From Acytostelium subglobosum LB1 (lineage: Eukaryota; Evosea; Eumycetozoa; Acytosteliales; Acytosteliaceae): 64,000 bases of DNA. Below the pieces are notes generated by a model. It had not been told where the DNA came from. It did not search any database and saw nothing but the letters and a program-made list of their open reading frames with translations. Location: positions 1,077,396-1,141,395 of the forward strand of contig NW_012236531.1 of assembly GCF_000787575.1 (NCBI RefSeq), given 5' to 3'. Of the stretch, positions 21,473 through 33,600 are shown one piece after another (the stretch's first letter is position 1; each line of letters begins with the position of its first letter). The position numbers and the translations under genes were made by a program.

Positions 21473-22458
21473 TTAACTGGCAACATCAATTTCCATAAGA
21501 TAATGATAGATATCGAATTCGCGCTCCAATGATTGGGTTTGTTCACATTGATTAGTGGCAACTCCATAGACTAACTGAAATATATTATAAACAATATATT
21601 CGACCATTGGTATTGTATCAAGTTATTGCCTATGTGGATGATGTCTCTAGGTGGTGTTAGTCAGTTGCCAAGGACAATGTTTAATGTTTGAGTCTTACTT
21701 GGTTTTGGGATACTCATATTCTCTATTTATGGCATTCGAAATTGCGTTGAATGTAAGGAGGAGGATCGATATCCACACAAGAATGTTGTTTAAACGTTTG
21801 GTTGAAAACTCATCTTGTGAACAAACTTCCCTAGGTGATGAGGAAATGTTGGTATTCAATTGGAATGAATATGGCTATCTTACTATTAGCACTAAGGACC
21901 ATTGAGCCAAAAAAACAAAGCGACTTACAGTGTTGATTAAAGTGTAGTCTCCTGGAGGATAAGGGGATCGTGCGATCATTCTATTCTCCTGGCCTTTCTT
22001 CTTCAGAGCACCACCACTAATTCTGAATGCAGATGCTACTGTAGGCCAATCGATATCACGACGACATATCATGGTTGGATGAGTGTCTGAGTCTTTGAGG
22101 AAAACTCTGACTGGATCATCTATGTCAAAGACAATTCCATTGATCAATAATTCTCCATTGATAAAGTTAAACTGAGTAGATATTTGCAGTGACTATCAGT
22201 ATACATACCTGTAGCTTGGGTTTCAGGATGAGCAAGTTTGAACAAGCGAGTGGCCCGACCAGGACTGATTTTAAAGGATATCAGTTGTTCAACTGTGGAG
22301 CGTCGTAATGTCAAACCATCTATGTGACCAGTTCTGATGGACATTGCATCCAAGTCATAGTCTGGAAGACCAAGGTACTCGACTAACTGATCTGGAGTTG
22401 TTTCATTGCTGAGAGTGAAAGGTTGTGATGAAGATGCCATTGAGTGAGGGTTGTTCAT
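21473..22458 (-). CDS. Small SAM-like-domain protein, function unknown
   Basis: Proposed exons are 22209-22458, 21929-22152 and 21473-21574, about 191 residues. Exon 1 has the pattern of a SAM domain: TTPDQLVEYLGLPDYDLDAM, HIDGLTLRRSTVEQLISF, and KISPGRATRLFKLAH. The rest (GIVFDIDDPVRVFLKD, RRDIDWPTVASAFRISGGA, and the end LEREFDIYHYLMEIDVAS) is unfamiliar. The 3' splice site of exon 2 is ambiguous: a better-looking CTACTCAG lies 19 bases upstream but gives an immediate stop in the exon 1 phase. The second intron (354 nt) is longer than its neighbours, so exon 3 is less certain. Confidence 0.6.
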
Positions 22459-22690
22459 CACAACCTGAAGATCTACATATAATTATTACATTGAAGATCT
22501 GATGTGAAGTTAAGTAAAGTAGTAAAGTAAAGTACAGTACTACTCCCCAAACGGGGGGGATATGATTGAATGGTGCAATTCCATTCTGTCATTGAAGGGG
22601 TGGATTGACCTATAAGATGGTTGATCAAAGAGATGTTTCCTGGGGGAGGGGGATGGGGAATCATTCCAAGACAAAAAATCAAAAAGAATC

Positions 22691-22761
22691 TGCGCAATCC
22701 GAGAATCGAACTCGGGTCTCCTGCTTGGAAGGCAAGAATTCTGCCACTAGACCAATTGCGC
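22691..22761 (-). tRNA. tRNA-Gly (anticodon TCC), intronless
   Basis: Read on the minus strand from 22761, the sequence folds as a cloverleaf. The acceptor stem is GCGCAAT/ATTGCGC, the A box region is TGGTCTAGTGGCAG, the anticodon loop is CTTCCAA (anticodon TCC, glycine), and the T arm with B box is CGAGTTCGATTCTCG. The discriminator base is A. A T-rich terminator (CTTTTTGATTTTTTG) follows within ten bases downstream. No intron is present. Confidence 0.95.
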
Positions 22762-23258
22762 TTTTTTTTTGTGAATTCCTGGATTATCTTTTGTATCTGA
22801 AAAATACAAAGCAAAATGCTCTTAAATAAAGGACCTGAATTCATCTGATTCAAAGGAAGATTAAAAATTAATACCGAAATCCAATTATTCTATCTATTTT
22901 CGATTAGAACAGTTTGCTGACCAATCAATTGAGGAAGGGGGGTGAAGTTTCCAACTACCTCTCGTTACACAAATCTTATTGTTTTAAGTGTGGGGGTTGA
23001 TTTTGGGCTGAAGCAAGTCAACAAAGTAAGGGGGTATCACCTGGATATTTTAGTTGTTTTGAACAATCGCACCCTTTATTCATCCTTTTCACTTTGCATT
23101 GTTCCCTCATCCACCAATACTTATAGAGATACATTCATTCATACTTATATCTATATATATATATATATCTACTTATTCTTATCATGTTTAATTGTTATTA
23201 GTAATTGATTGAAGACAACAATATAAACAACAATAATAATAACAACATATACAAAACC
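22762..23258. promoter_or_regulatory. Spacer upstream of the phosphotransferase gene
   Basis: About 500 bases containing a T-run directly 5' of the tRNA, an AT microsatellite at about 23150-23168 and an AAC/AAT-rich leader just before the start codon. No coding sequence is supported. Confidence 0.45.
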
Positions 23259-26200
23259 ATGACAAAGAATGACACAAGAAGTGTTTTAAAACTGGTTCAA
23301 TACCAGGTATACTCTATGATGTCAAGCAGATGGGGAGTTGCACTATGTATACTAGGTGCATTCATATCATTCAATACTGTATTCCAATTAGTATCATTCG
23401 GTATAATATGTATGTTATAGATTGTATCTTTCATTCAAACATTCAATCATACATGCATTCTAACTTAAGTTACCAACATAGCTCATAATGGACAACAACA
23501 ACTTGAACTTAAACAACAACAATTATTGTTGGAGGTACAATATAATACTCAATCAATGTTGTGTACTGAACCAATCGATGTGGTATATACATGGGTCAAT
23601 GGATCGGATGCCAACTTGATCAATGCAGTCAATGAGTTGAAACGAAGGACACGAGATCCTCTGTTGCCACCTTGCACCGAAAAACAAGACCCTTCAAAAC
23701 ACGAATGTTATCGCGACGAGAACCCATCCAGCCGATTCATCGACAACCAAGAGTTGAAGTACTCATTGAGATCGATTGAAAAGCACGCCCCATGGGTGCG
23801 CCACGTGTATATAGTCACCAACGGCCAGGTGCCCAGCTGGCTCAACCTGGACAACCCCAAGGTGTCCATCGTCACACACGAGGACATCTTTGTCAACAAG
23901 TCACATCTGCCCACGTTCAGCTCGCCGTCAATCGAGACGCATCTGCATCGCATCCCGGGCCTGTCCAAGAAGTTCCTGTATCTCAATGACGACGTCATGT
24001 TTGGCCGGCCGGTCTTCCCCGACGACTTTATGACGCGCGGCGGCGGCCAGCGCGTGTTCCTCAGCTGGCCCGTGCCCAACTGCAACGACGGCTGTCCCAA
24101 CAACTGGGTGGGCGACGGCTTCTGTGACCCGGCATGCAACACAACGATGTGCGACTTTGATGGCGGCGACTGCGACAACAGCACCGGACAGGTCAAGTCG
24201 AGGTATTGGCGAGGCGGCACGACCACCTCGACGACATCAAACACTGGCACAAGCAACCACAAGACATCTGGAAGCATATGCTCGCGAGGCTGTCCCGACT
24301 CATGGGTGGGCGACAAACACTGCGATAGAATGTGCAAGAATGTAGAGTGTGGCTTCGATGCCGGAGACTGTGGCACAGAAGTGATGGTCGCCAACATGGT
24401 CGGCTATGACATCACCAACAAGACGACGGTGATCAGTGTGGCCAATTCGACGACATCGGTGTACTTTAACCTGACTAATCTCGTGTTAGATGGCACTATA
24501 ACGGATGGCTCACATGACAATGCCGTCCTGGTGCGCACCGCCACCATCTCACAGAAGCACAAGATCATGACGCTTACCTTCCACCAAAAGATAGCGTTCC
24601 AAGTGGTCTCAATCTCAATCTCATACGATACTACTGGCACAACATTCACCAAGAGGTCCCTTGTCAAAGAGTTCACTGTCATTTACAATTCAAACAGTAC
24701 TGTTGAACCTGATACTACAGTGACTCCACTGGTCACCATTGGCAATGTTACCCAGTTGGATACGACTACAACAACAAATCAAACATCAGTCAACAACAAA
24801 GATACAATCAATCAAACAACTACATCTACAACAACTACAACAACAGATGATGAAGAGGAAGACGACGAAGATGAAGTTGATGATGAGGTTGTAGAGTTGA
24901 ATGTGGACAACAAAGACAAACAAGAACAAGAACAACAACAGAAACAACAAGATATATATAATAGTACATACAATAGGATCAAGAATCAGTTTGAAGAGAT
25001 GGAGCCAATAATGTTGGGCGATTATGAGAAGAAGATGGAAAAGGCTATTGCAGAGGCTGTTGATGATGATGACAACTCTATCAAATCAAACAAGACAGGA
25101 GGAAGAAGTCTAATGTCAATGCCAGAGACACCACTCAATGATGATGACCAAGAAGACCAACTCATTGAGGTCAAATTTGTCGCACGCCCAACACAAAACA
25201 ATCAAATGGCAATGATGACAGAGGAGAGAGCAAAGCAGAAGGCATTGGAACTGTTACAAAGTCAAACGATGGATGATCCTGAACTACAGGCAATCAAGAA
25301 GTACACGCTGAACAGAGAGACAGAGCGAAGGGTCAAAGAAGAGTGTGGAGAAGTGTATCCTTGGGAGGAGATACCCGACGAGCTGGACGGTCTACCACTG
25401 AATGGCAAGAGGAAGTTGATGGACATGTTTGGAGACTCACTCAAGTTTGTCAACAGACTACTCACAGTCGAGTTTGGTGTCTTTAGCAGGAAGGTGCCCG
25501 CTCACATGCCTCACATGATCGACAAGGACCTAATGGAGGAGATACAACAAAAGTATGTGATGTATTATAGTGGTATAGTGATTGATTGACTAACTCATTA
25601 TCTTTAGATGGCCAGCACAATGGGAGCGAACAAGTAGCCATAGTCTGAGGAACCCAAGAGACATGCAGTATGCATTCACATACTTTTACTATTTGATGCA
25701 CAAGAAGGTCAATTATGATGTGGATACATTGTGGAATGATGATCTGGACTTTGACAAGGATGGCATACTTAATGAGAATGAAATGAGATCGATGGCCGTA
25801 ACATTGTTTGGTGCTCCACTCAAAGGCAACACGTTCAAGGACTTCAAGGCCACACTCTACAAGGCTTGTCTGACATTGAGACAGCAGCGTCAATTAGATC
25901 GCAAGGAGATCTTGGTGATGTCACCCGTGGCCAACATCACTGAGGAGCTGTTCGATGCACAATTGGCCGAATGTCCAATCACTCTGGAAGTGCTCAAATC
26001 ATCCAATCAGACAATGCACGATATGCTCAAGGTGTATGCCAAGCGCACCAAGTACAGAACGTCGATCGAGGGCACTGATGAGGTGGCATTCTTCATGGTT
26101 GACGACAACCATACCACCACCCAAACCAGACTCGATGGCATCAGACAAAAGAGACACAAGTTCATCTGTCTCAACGATAACATCAATCATGACAAACCCA

Positions 26201-26553
26201 ACACTGAGCTGGTCATTGGTGTTGTGCACAACTTCTATCAATCACTATTCCCCTTCCCATCATCCTTTGAGTTGCCAGCCAACACTTCAAACTCATTCAT
26301 GTATTTGGATGAGTACAGAGCAAAGATGTATGTTATGGATGACCCGTACTCATTCAATCAATCAATCAATTACTAACTTATTCATTCAACCAATCACTTC
26401 AGCAAAATAACCAATGAGTTGGAGGTTATCAATCAGTCCAACAATCAATTGGTTATCATATTTGGAGTACTCATTGTGTTTGTTTTGATTCTGATCGTCA
26501 GGAAGATCAAACACACGTCATCAAAGGAGAAGAACCAGCATTACATTGTATGA
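23259..26553 (+). CDS. UDP-GlcNAc:lysosomal-enzyme GlcNAc-1-phosphotransferase (alpha/beta-like)
   Basis: Exons are 23259-23409, 23482-25552, 25608-26327 and 26403-26553, in phase, total 1030 residues. The protein has an N-terminal signal-anchor (WGVALCILGAFISFNTVFQ) and a second membrane segment near the C-terminus (LVIIFGVLIVFVLILIV) with a short tail. The Stealth catalytic start DVVYTWVNGSD is followed by SRFIDNQELKYSLRSIEKHA and FLYLNDDVMFG. Two Notch/LNR-type Cys modules follow (CNDGCPNNWVGDGFCDPAC and CSRGCPDSWVGDKHCDRMC). A long Thr/Asp/Glu-rich insertion separates these from the second catalytic part (VPAHMPHMIDKDLMEEIQQK, then WPAQWERT) and an EF-hand-like loop (DLDFDKDGILNENEM). It transfers GlcNAc-1-phosphate to mannose on lysosomal enzymes in the Golgi. 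Confidence 0.93.
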
Positions 26554-26810
26554 GCCCGGACCATTCAACCAACCAACCAATCAATCAACCATCTCAACTT
26601 TATCCCCAGAAGTCCTTTGGAGAAAACCATCACAACCCAGCCATGTCGGCTGGAACACGAATAAAAACTCGAAAAGGCACATGTCGGCAACTGCCTACGT
26701 CATGCATCACAACTTGGCACTGCCAAACATACAATCACACTTAAAATGATCTGATCAATCATGTCAAGATATTAAAGTGTGAATAGAGAGATAATAGTAA
26801 TAGTAAATAG

Positions 26811-28892
26811 ATGATATTGGATAACCTTCCATCATTGTTATACAAACAGATCATGGCATTGGTGGATGCTGATGATATAGTTTGTTTATCGTTGACATGC
26901 AAGAGAATGTATGAAAGGAGGAATAAGAAGTCATTCGACTCAACATCTCCATATGTTTACAGAGCATCGAGATCACCTTTGGACCCACAATTGGAACTAC
27001 CTCCAACCAACATTAGCTCACTACTCTATGATCACAATCATCAAGAACCACTCGAAGAAGGTCTACTACCATCAACTCTTACATATCTTAGATTTGGTGA
27101 TAACTATGATGGTGTGATTACAACCAATACTCTGCCATCTTCATTGTTGGAGTTGAGGTTTGGTGCATTGTACAATCAGGGTGAGGGTGTTGTGATCAAG
27201 AGAGGACAAGAGGAGGAACATGACAAGAGAAAGTACAAGGCATGGTTTGGAAGTATCATTGACAAGATATTGACACCAAAGGATGAACCACCCCCCAAGA
27301 CGACACCATTGGTCTTACCGCCATCACTCACCAAGTTAACATTTGGAAAGTCCTTTGATCAACATTTGGATCCTGGTGTGCTTCCAATCTCTTTGACAGA
27401 GCTAACCTTTGGTACGTCATTCAATCAATCTTTGGATGATGGTACACTTCCACGAATGTTGAATACACTTATCTTTGGCGCCAACTATAATCAACCATTC
27501 TTCAATGATGACATATTGCCACCAACTCTTACAAAGCTTCATTTTGGTTCAAACTTTGATCAACATATCCCTATACTACCAGTGTCACTGTTGGAACTTG
27601 TCTTTGGATTCAGATTCAATCATCCAATCATGAAGAAACCACTCCCCGGCTCAATCACAAGGTTGGTCTTTGGATACTACTTTGATCAACCAATGAACAA
27701 TTACACACTACCTACCTCGCTCACTGAGCTATCATTTGCATATGATGAGACTGCCCCTGTCAACAGATCTACACTTTCACCAGAGTTGATGGACACCTTA
27801 CTACCTGGCGAACTACCCAATCCATTGGCAGTGACAGCGTTTGCTGGCAAGTTCCAACACATCATTCAAAAAGATGTACTCCCCAAGAACTTGAAGGTAC
27901 TTCACCTTGGACGAGAGTTTGATCAAGAGATGAAGGTAAAGACATCAATATTCCCACCGACTCTGGTTGAGATAAAGTTTGGAAGAGAGTTCAATCAGTG
28001 TCTAGACATTGGAATTTTTCCAAGGACACTAAAGAGACTCACATTTGGATACATGTACAACAAGATAATCGTACCAGGGGTGCTACCTGAAGCCCTGGAG
28101 CATCTGGAGCTTGGACACTCATTCAATGAAACATTAAGAGTAGGTGCATTCCCTCAAGATTTGGTATCATTAACATATGGACATGATTTCAATCATCAAA
28201 TCAAGATCGGTGTCCTACCAACGAATCTTCAGTACCTCACATTTGGACGCAACTTCAATCAATTGATAAACCAACAAGTTATTCCCAGAGGTTTGTTGAA
28301 GCTTACATTTGGCCATATGTTCAATCAAGAATTGAAACCAGAGTGTCTTCCACCGACCCTGCTTGAACTCAAGTTTGGCGCCAACTATACAACAAATCTC
28401 CATCCTAACTCCTTGCCATCATCACTCAAGACTCTAATGGTGGCTTCCAAACATGCACTGGACGCATTGCCCTATCCACCAAACTTAAAGACAGTGATCT
28501 TTGGCGATTATTCCAAACATACATGGCATGAATATTATGATCTACCAGGCACTGTTAATGAGTTGATCATTCACAAACTTGAATTAACGAATCCAAATGA
28601 AGTTGTCATCCTACCCCAGTCAATCAGTAGGTTGACGTTGGTCTACGATATAGTCCGACATGGTATGGCGGCACTGGTCGAGAGCATACTCATGAACAAT
28701 CCATCAGTAAACTACCTCAGGATGCGACTGGCGACCAAGTTGTACCATGTCAGACTACTGGATCGCAATCACCACTCTGTGCTACTTTGGGAGAACAGCA
28801 TGTTGAGTGAACCTGCCAAATTCACCTCGCTGTCCACAGTGCTCTCTCGTCTGTGTCACACCAATCCATATAAGCAAACAGGGATATATTAA
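26811..28892 (+). CDS. FNIP-repeat protein with F-box-like N-terminus
   Basis: A single exon of 693 residues. The first 45 residues (LPSLLYKQIMALVDADDIV, CLSLTCKRMYERR) have F-box character. From about residue 85 to 570 the protein is built from about twenty FNIP-type repeats of roughly 22 residues with the core LPxSLxxLxFGxxFNQ, in variants such as LTFGKSFDQHLDPGVLP and LTFGTSFNQSLDDGTLP. Several repeats have the final Gln changed to His, Lys or Glu. Such proteins form large families almost confined to dictyostelids and are thought to be substrate adaptors, but no member of this type has a firm function known to me. Confidence 0.9.
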   Translation: MILDNLPSLLYKQIMALVDADDIVCLSLTCKRMYERRNKKSFDSTSPYVYRASRSPLDPQLELPPTNISSLLYDHNHQEPLEEGLLPSTLTYLRFGDNYDGVITTNTLPSSLLELRFGALYNQGEGVVIKRGQEEEHDKRKYKAWFGSIIDKILTPKDEPPPKTTPLVLPPSLTKLTFGKSFDQHLDPGVLPISLTELTFGTSFNQSLDDGTLPRMLNTLIFGANYNQPFFNDDILPPTLTKLHFGSNFDQHIPILPVSLLELVFGFRFNHPIMKKPLPGSITRLVFGYYFDQPMNNYTLPTSLTELSFAYDETAPVNRSTLSPELMDTLLPGELPNPLAVTAFAGKFQHIIQKDVLPKNLKVLHLGREFDQEMKVKTSIFPPTLVEIKFGREFNQCLDIGIFPRTLKRLTFGYMYNKIIVPGVLPEALEHLELGHSFNETLRVGAFPQDLVSLTYGHDFNHQIKIGVLPTNLQYLTFGRNFNQLINQQVIPRGLLKLTFGHMFNQELKPECLPPTLLELKFGANYTTNLHPNSLPSSLKTLMVASKHALDALPYPPNLKTVIFGDYSKHTWHEYYDLPGTVNELIIHKLELTNPNEVVILPQSISRLTLVYDIVRHGMAALVESILMNNPSVNYLRMRLATKLYHVRLLDRNHHSVLLWENSMLSEPAKFTSLSTVLSRLCHTNPYKQTGIY

Positions 28893-28930
28893 AGTCTGTT
28901 GTCATCATTGTACATTCCTATCTATCCATC

Positions 28931-31838
28931 TCACTTCTGTATTGTCTTCTTGATTGCCAGTCCTCTGGGTATCATTAGTGATGGCTTCCTTGTGGTGACG
29001 ATTGGTGCTTGATCGGTCTTCGATTCATCATCCATTGAGGGCGCAGTTGTTGATGGTGTGGCAACAGGCTCCAACTTCTTTGGTCCACCTGGTGGCTTGG
29101 ACCTTGCCACATTCATCGTCTTGGACATGAAGTACTTTTGGTTCATCTTTAACGCCTTCTCGACTTCAGGCTGGTTGGGTAGATCAACATAGGCAAATGG
29201 TCGTCCACCAACCTTGGAGATCAATCTGACATCAATCCACTTGACATCATGCTTTGTCAAGAATTCACCCAGTCTCTCTTTGGTCACTGCTGGCGACAGA
29301 TTGTTGATAAACACTGTCCTACCCTCTGAGTTGTCATAGTTGATAACAGGTGTCGTTGCATCGGTTGTTGTAGTTGTTGATGATGAGGACATTGGTGCAT
29401 CACCATCTCCATTACTCTTGATGTTGTCTTTCTTGTCATCTTGTTCGCTCTTCTCGTGTTGCTGCTGTTGATCACCAAACTTTGACTTCTTCTCTTTGGA
29501 GTAGTCAACCTTGATTTTGAATCCATCAATGAGTGTACCATTGGCTGCGACGACAGCCTTGTCAGCATCGGTTGATTGTTTGAACTCGACAAATGCAATA
29601 CCCTTTGACCTGCCATTACGATCGTTGACCAATCTCGCTGACTGTACCTCTCCATGATTGGCAAATATAGTCTTTAGTTGCTCCTCAGTAGTTGAGAATG
29701 ATATGTTTGAAACAAACAACTTTGTCCTCTCTGATCTCGCTCGCTTCTTCTCTCTGCCACCTTGCTGATCCTGTCCCTCTCCCTGTCCCTTCTCTGGTCC
29801 CTCCTTCCTTGTCTTTCGCTTCTTGTCCTTGTTCAACATCTCTGTCTGTCTCTCCTTCTCCCTCTTCTCCATTCTCTCCTTTTCGCGTGCGGCAGCCTTC
29901 TCAATCTGCTTCTCCTGCTTGATCCACCAGCGTTGGTAGCGTCCAATAGCCTCTTGTAGTGTGGCCAGATCACCATTCAGTCGTTCAAAGTCTAGCCAAT
30001 CCTGCCATATCTGTGCGCCAACAGCATCAGTGTTGTCGGAAGCCTTCTTGAACAATTCTCTACATTGTTGGGTGTTGCCGGCCAGTCTCTCCACTGATAT
30101 ATACTCGTTCCAAATGTAATGTTGTTGGTTGAATGACAACAATGTATCAAACACCTTCCTTGACTCCTCAACAGAGTGAAGCTGATAATATTCAAACTTG
30201 GCCCAGAACAACATTGTCTCGCTAAGTACTTGTACACACTCTGGTGTGTTATCTGTTGGTGATTGATTGATTGGTCAGTTGGTTGCCGGTCGTGATTGAT
30301 GTGTGGATGCATAACATACATTGTGAGAAGTAGTTGTATATCCTTTGGAAGCCATTCCTGAACCGGATGGCCACTGCCAGTCGCGCCTCTGGGGAGAAGG
30401 CGGAGGTATGTTGGATTTTGGCTCGGTTGCTCCTCCATTGATAGTCAAAGTTGGCATTGAACACTTGTTTGTAATCTTGTGCGCTTGATAGTCCAGAGAC
30501 GAGTGCTCGTTCAAACACTGTATTGAGCTCGTCCACAGTGTGTCCATTCTTCTCGAGCGATTGAAGGTAGTGCACCCACATGTCGCCGCTCCAGTAGACG
30601 CTCCTCGTGGCGCGATCAAACAGGGTGTGCAGCTGTGCCTGCTCAATCACCTTGTTCAAGTCCAGTTCGCAACAGTTGATGTAGGACTGCCATAGCTCCC
30701 AGGCATCGGGATGCGACTTGATGGCGCGCTCATACACTGTGATTATCCTGCCGGGTTTCTTTGTGCCCTTCTCCAACTGCACGTACTCCATCCACTTGGC
30801 TGACACGTCGGAATCGAGCAGGGCCTTCTCAATGCTCTCACGCTCCTCTGTCATCTTGAGTGCGCTCTTGTAGCGCGATTGCAAGGCCTGGTTGTTAGCC
30901 GGCTTCTCGCCATTCATCGAATCCTCCCACTCCTCATAGTCGCTCCACACTTCGTTCAGTGCGATCTGGGGACATGACAACTCGCGATGATACAGTGATC
31001 TGATGCGGCCAACCTGTGCCTGCTTCTCTTGAGCGGGGCAAACCTCTGACAACATGGACAACACGATCGTTTCGAATGTCCTGTAGGCACTCCACAGCTT
31101 CTTGCCCTCTGTTAAGTGATCGGCACACTTTACAACGGCCTGTTCATACATATCCCTTGTTCTCTTGAGGTCATCATTCACGGCAGACTCAATCCTCTTG
31201 CTACCAAATCCCTTTGTTGCGAACCTCTCCACCCAGTTACAATATGATGCCCAGATGTTGACAGCTAAACGATGAATACAATGTTAGTCAATCAATCAAT
31301 CAGTAGCATTGTGCTCTGATGTACATACATAAGAAGTCTTTGAGAGCTAGTTCAAACAACTCTTTCATCTGGTCGTCGGACAGGTCTGAATGAGAGGATT
31401 CATCGGCTAGCCATGGCAACCAGACAGAGTCTGGAAGTGGGAATAGTTGTTGACATGCCTTTCTGGCAGACCTCAATCTCTCTCTATCCACTGTATGTGC
31501 ATTCCTCAATGCATTTATATACTCCAAGTGTCTTTCGAATGAGTATGGACTCTCGCGAAGCTAAAGTATAGATGATTGATTTAGTGAGTGAGTGAGTTGA
31601 GCCAGGCAATCGAGTCATTCATTCATTCATTTACCTTTATCTCCAAGTGCTCTATTGTCTCATTGGATACAAATTGTCTTCCATCTTGATAATCATCATC
31701 ACTGTCATCACTGCTGTCATCATCACTACTGTCATCATCCATCAAGTCATCTTCATTTTCACCACCATTGTTGCTATCTACATTCTCTTCTTTAAGATCA
31801 TCATCATCTTCATTATCTTGATACTGTCTACTAAACAT
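28931..31838 (-). CDS. SART3/Prp24-like U4/U6 snRNP recycling factor
   Basis: Exons are 31635-31838, 31329-31560, 30320-31264 and 28931-30252, in phase, total 900 residues. A very acidic start (DDDSSDDDSSDDSDDD) precedes an array of HAT helical repeats, for example VNIWASYCNWVERF and DAWELWQSYINCCELD. A Lys/Glu-rich charged region follows, then two RRMs: KLFVSNISFSTTEEQLKTIF with GIAFVEFKQ, and TVFINNLSPAVTKERLGEFL with PFAYVDL. The extreme C-terminus RKPSLMIPRGLAIKK matches the conserved Lsm-interacting motif of SART3/Prp24. The expected role is reannealing of U4 and U6 snRNAs after splicing. Confidence 0.92.
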
Positions 31839-32397
31839 TGTATAATATATATGTATCTAATTAATATAAGTTGGAACAATGAATGAAGCTCACCTCACAC
31901 AAGTGTTTATCTGGAGTTGACTCAACTTCGCTTGTCAAACTTCAATCAATCAAAGTAAAGGAAACTCAAAGACTATCAATCATAATGTTGATTGATTCCA
32001 ACATACATATATAAGTATTAGTAGTCATAGTAGTACTACTAGTCCACTAATGGTCTACCAAGGTGCTACTACCTCCAAGTGGACTGTTGTTGTGGTCAAG
32101 GTTACAAGGACATGGACTTCATGAAGTTCAAAGTGTAAGTCAAAATGAAGTGTTGTTGTGTGAGCCATGGTGTTGTTGGTGTTTGACGCTGTGTTGTGTT
32201 TGGTTGGTGAGAGTGGTGGGGAGGACGGTGAAAGGATCGACTCTGTATCGTATGATCACTTATCAGTTCTGTTCTGTTCTGTTCAGTTCATTCATTTGTG
32301 TTGTTCTGTTGTTCTGTTCATTCATTCGTGTATAATACTTTACTTTATAACATAGTCATAGTCATAGTCGTAGTCAGAGTAGAGAGATAGAGATAGA
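31839..32397. promoter_or_regulatory. Divergent promoter region
   Basis: About 560 bases between the SART3 and eIF4E genes. It has a run of TCTGTTC repeats near 32268-32320 and a TCATAGTCATAGTCGTAG repeat at about 32352-32380, directly before the eIF4E start. No gene is supported. Confidence 0.5.
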
Positions 32398-33380
32398 ATG
32401 ATGAACACTTTATTGAGCGATAATCATGGAGGTGATATTAACAACAACAATAACAATATAATCAATAATAACAATAATAATAATAATAATAATAATATTG
32501 GTATAGATATGCATCCACCTGTATTCAACAGTAATGATGCATTGTCAGAACAAGGACTACATCAACTGGACTGCAGTTGGACAATATGGGTGATTGATCC
32601 TACTACCCAATCACCAATGAAGCCACTCACCTCATCAACATCATCTTCACACGACGACTATCTATCATCAATGGATAAGATTGGTACCTTTGACACTGTA
32701 TGTACCTCTGAACATCACTCTTTATCTCTTTTGAATCAAACAGTTATCTCTAACATTCATTCATTCAATCAATCAATCAAGGTCGAGGAATTCTGGACGT
32801 AACTATCACTTTGATATGCCAATGATTGGACTCATTCAATCACTCACTCACGCTCATTCATTCAATCAATCAAATTATAACAGATGCTTCCGCAAACTAA
32901 AGCCACCCTCAAAGATGCCTATTGGTGCAACTTATCATCTGTTCAAGACTGGTATCGTACCAATATGGGAGGATGAACATAACAAGGAGGGCGGTAAATG
33001 GGTGATGCAGTTCCAAGGTTACAATAGGAGTCTTTACAACACCGACTTGATATGGGAGAACATTGTACTGGGTATTGTTGGTGAGACAATAGACACCGAA
33101 AGAGATATATGTGGAGTCGTGTTGACGAAGCGCGACAAGCTGGAAAGGATACAGATATGGAACCGTGATGCTCACAACAAAGCTGGTGTGGACTCACTAA
33201 GGTATGATACCATCATCACATTACAACAACAAACCAGGGGCACCTTACTAACTTACACTCAACAGATCCAACATCCTTAATACACTCTATGGTCTAAATG
33301 TACAAAAGTTGATGCTGAGGTATCAAGTCCATTCAATGAACAACTCTCAGAAGGGAGTAGACAATAGCGAAGCATCATAG
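32398..33380 (+). CDS. eIF4E-family cap-binding protein
   Basis: Exons are 32398-32697, 32782-32798 (17 nt), 32884-33201 and 33266-33380; phases agree only if the 17-nt exon is included, giving 249 residues. An Asn-rich, poorly ordered leader of about 55 residues precedes the fold. Recognisable parts are HQLDCSWTIWVID, FDTVEEFWTCFRKLKPPSKM made across the tiny exon, GATYHLFKTGIVPIWEDEHN, KEGGKWVMQFQGYN, WENIVLGIVGETID, and ICGVVLTKRDKLERIQIWNR. The cap-stacking Trp in PIWEDE is present. The pattern is nearer to class II (4EHP-like) than to canonical eIF4E, so it may be a repressor rather than an initiation factor; this is uncertain. Confidence 0.9.
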
Positions 33381-33484
33381 ACATCAACAAACATCAACAA
33401 CATCTACAACATCAACAATATCAACATGATCATTAATCATCAAGAGTCACTGCTACACACAGACAAACATACACAACAAACACA

Positions 33485-33600
33485 CAGACAGATGCCTGTC
33501 TGATATAATGTGGCAGGACCGCCTCCGACGCGGTTGGAGGCCATTGCACTCCATCCAGCAGGGAACTCTATACTGCACTGCGCTCCCATTGCTGGACCAA
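33485..33600. ncRNA. Candidate structured RNA: three closely spaced hairpins
   Basis: Within about 115 bases there are CAGACAG/CTGTCTG (33485-33491 with 33496-33502, 4-base loop), GCCTCC/GGAGGC (33521-33526 with 33536-33541, with an alternative ACCGC/GCGGT pairing inside), and TCCAGCA/TGCTGGA (33554-33560 with 33590-33596) extended by GGGA/TCCC across a two-base bulge. The block is richer in G and C than its surroundings. It is either a structured 3' UTR of the eIF4E gene or an independent small RNA. I do not recognise a known RNA family. Confidence 0.35.

Noticed and set aside
22691-22761. Searching the tRNA flanks for tRNA-targeting retroelements known from dictyostelids
   Set aside because: Neither flank within several hundred bases shows coding or repeat structure of such an element.
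23708-24397. 229-codon minus-strand frame
   Set aside because: It lies opposite the Stealth and LNR coding region of the phosphotransferase and shows no family resemblance.
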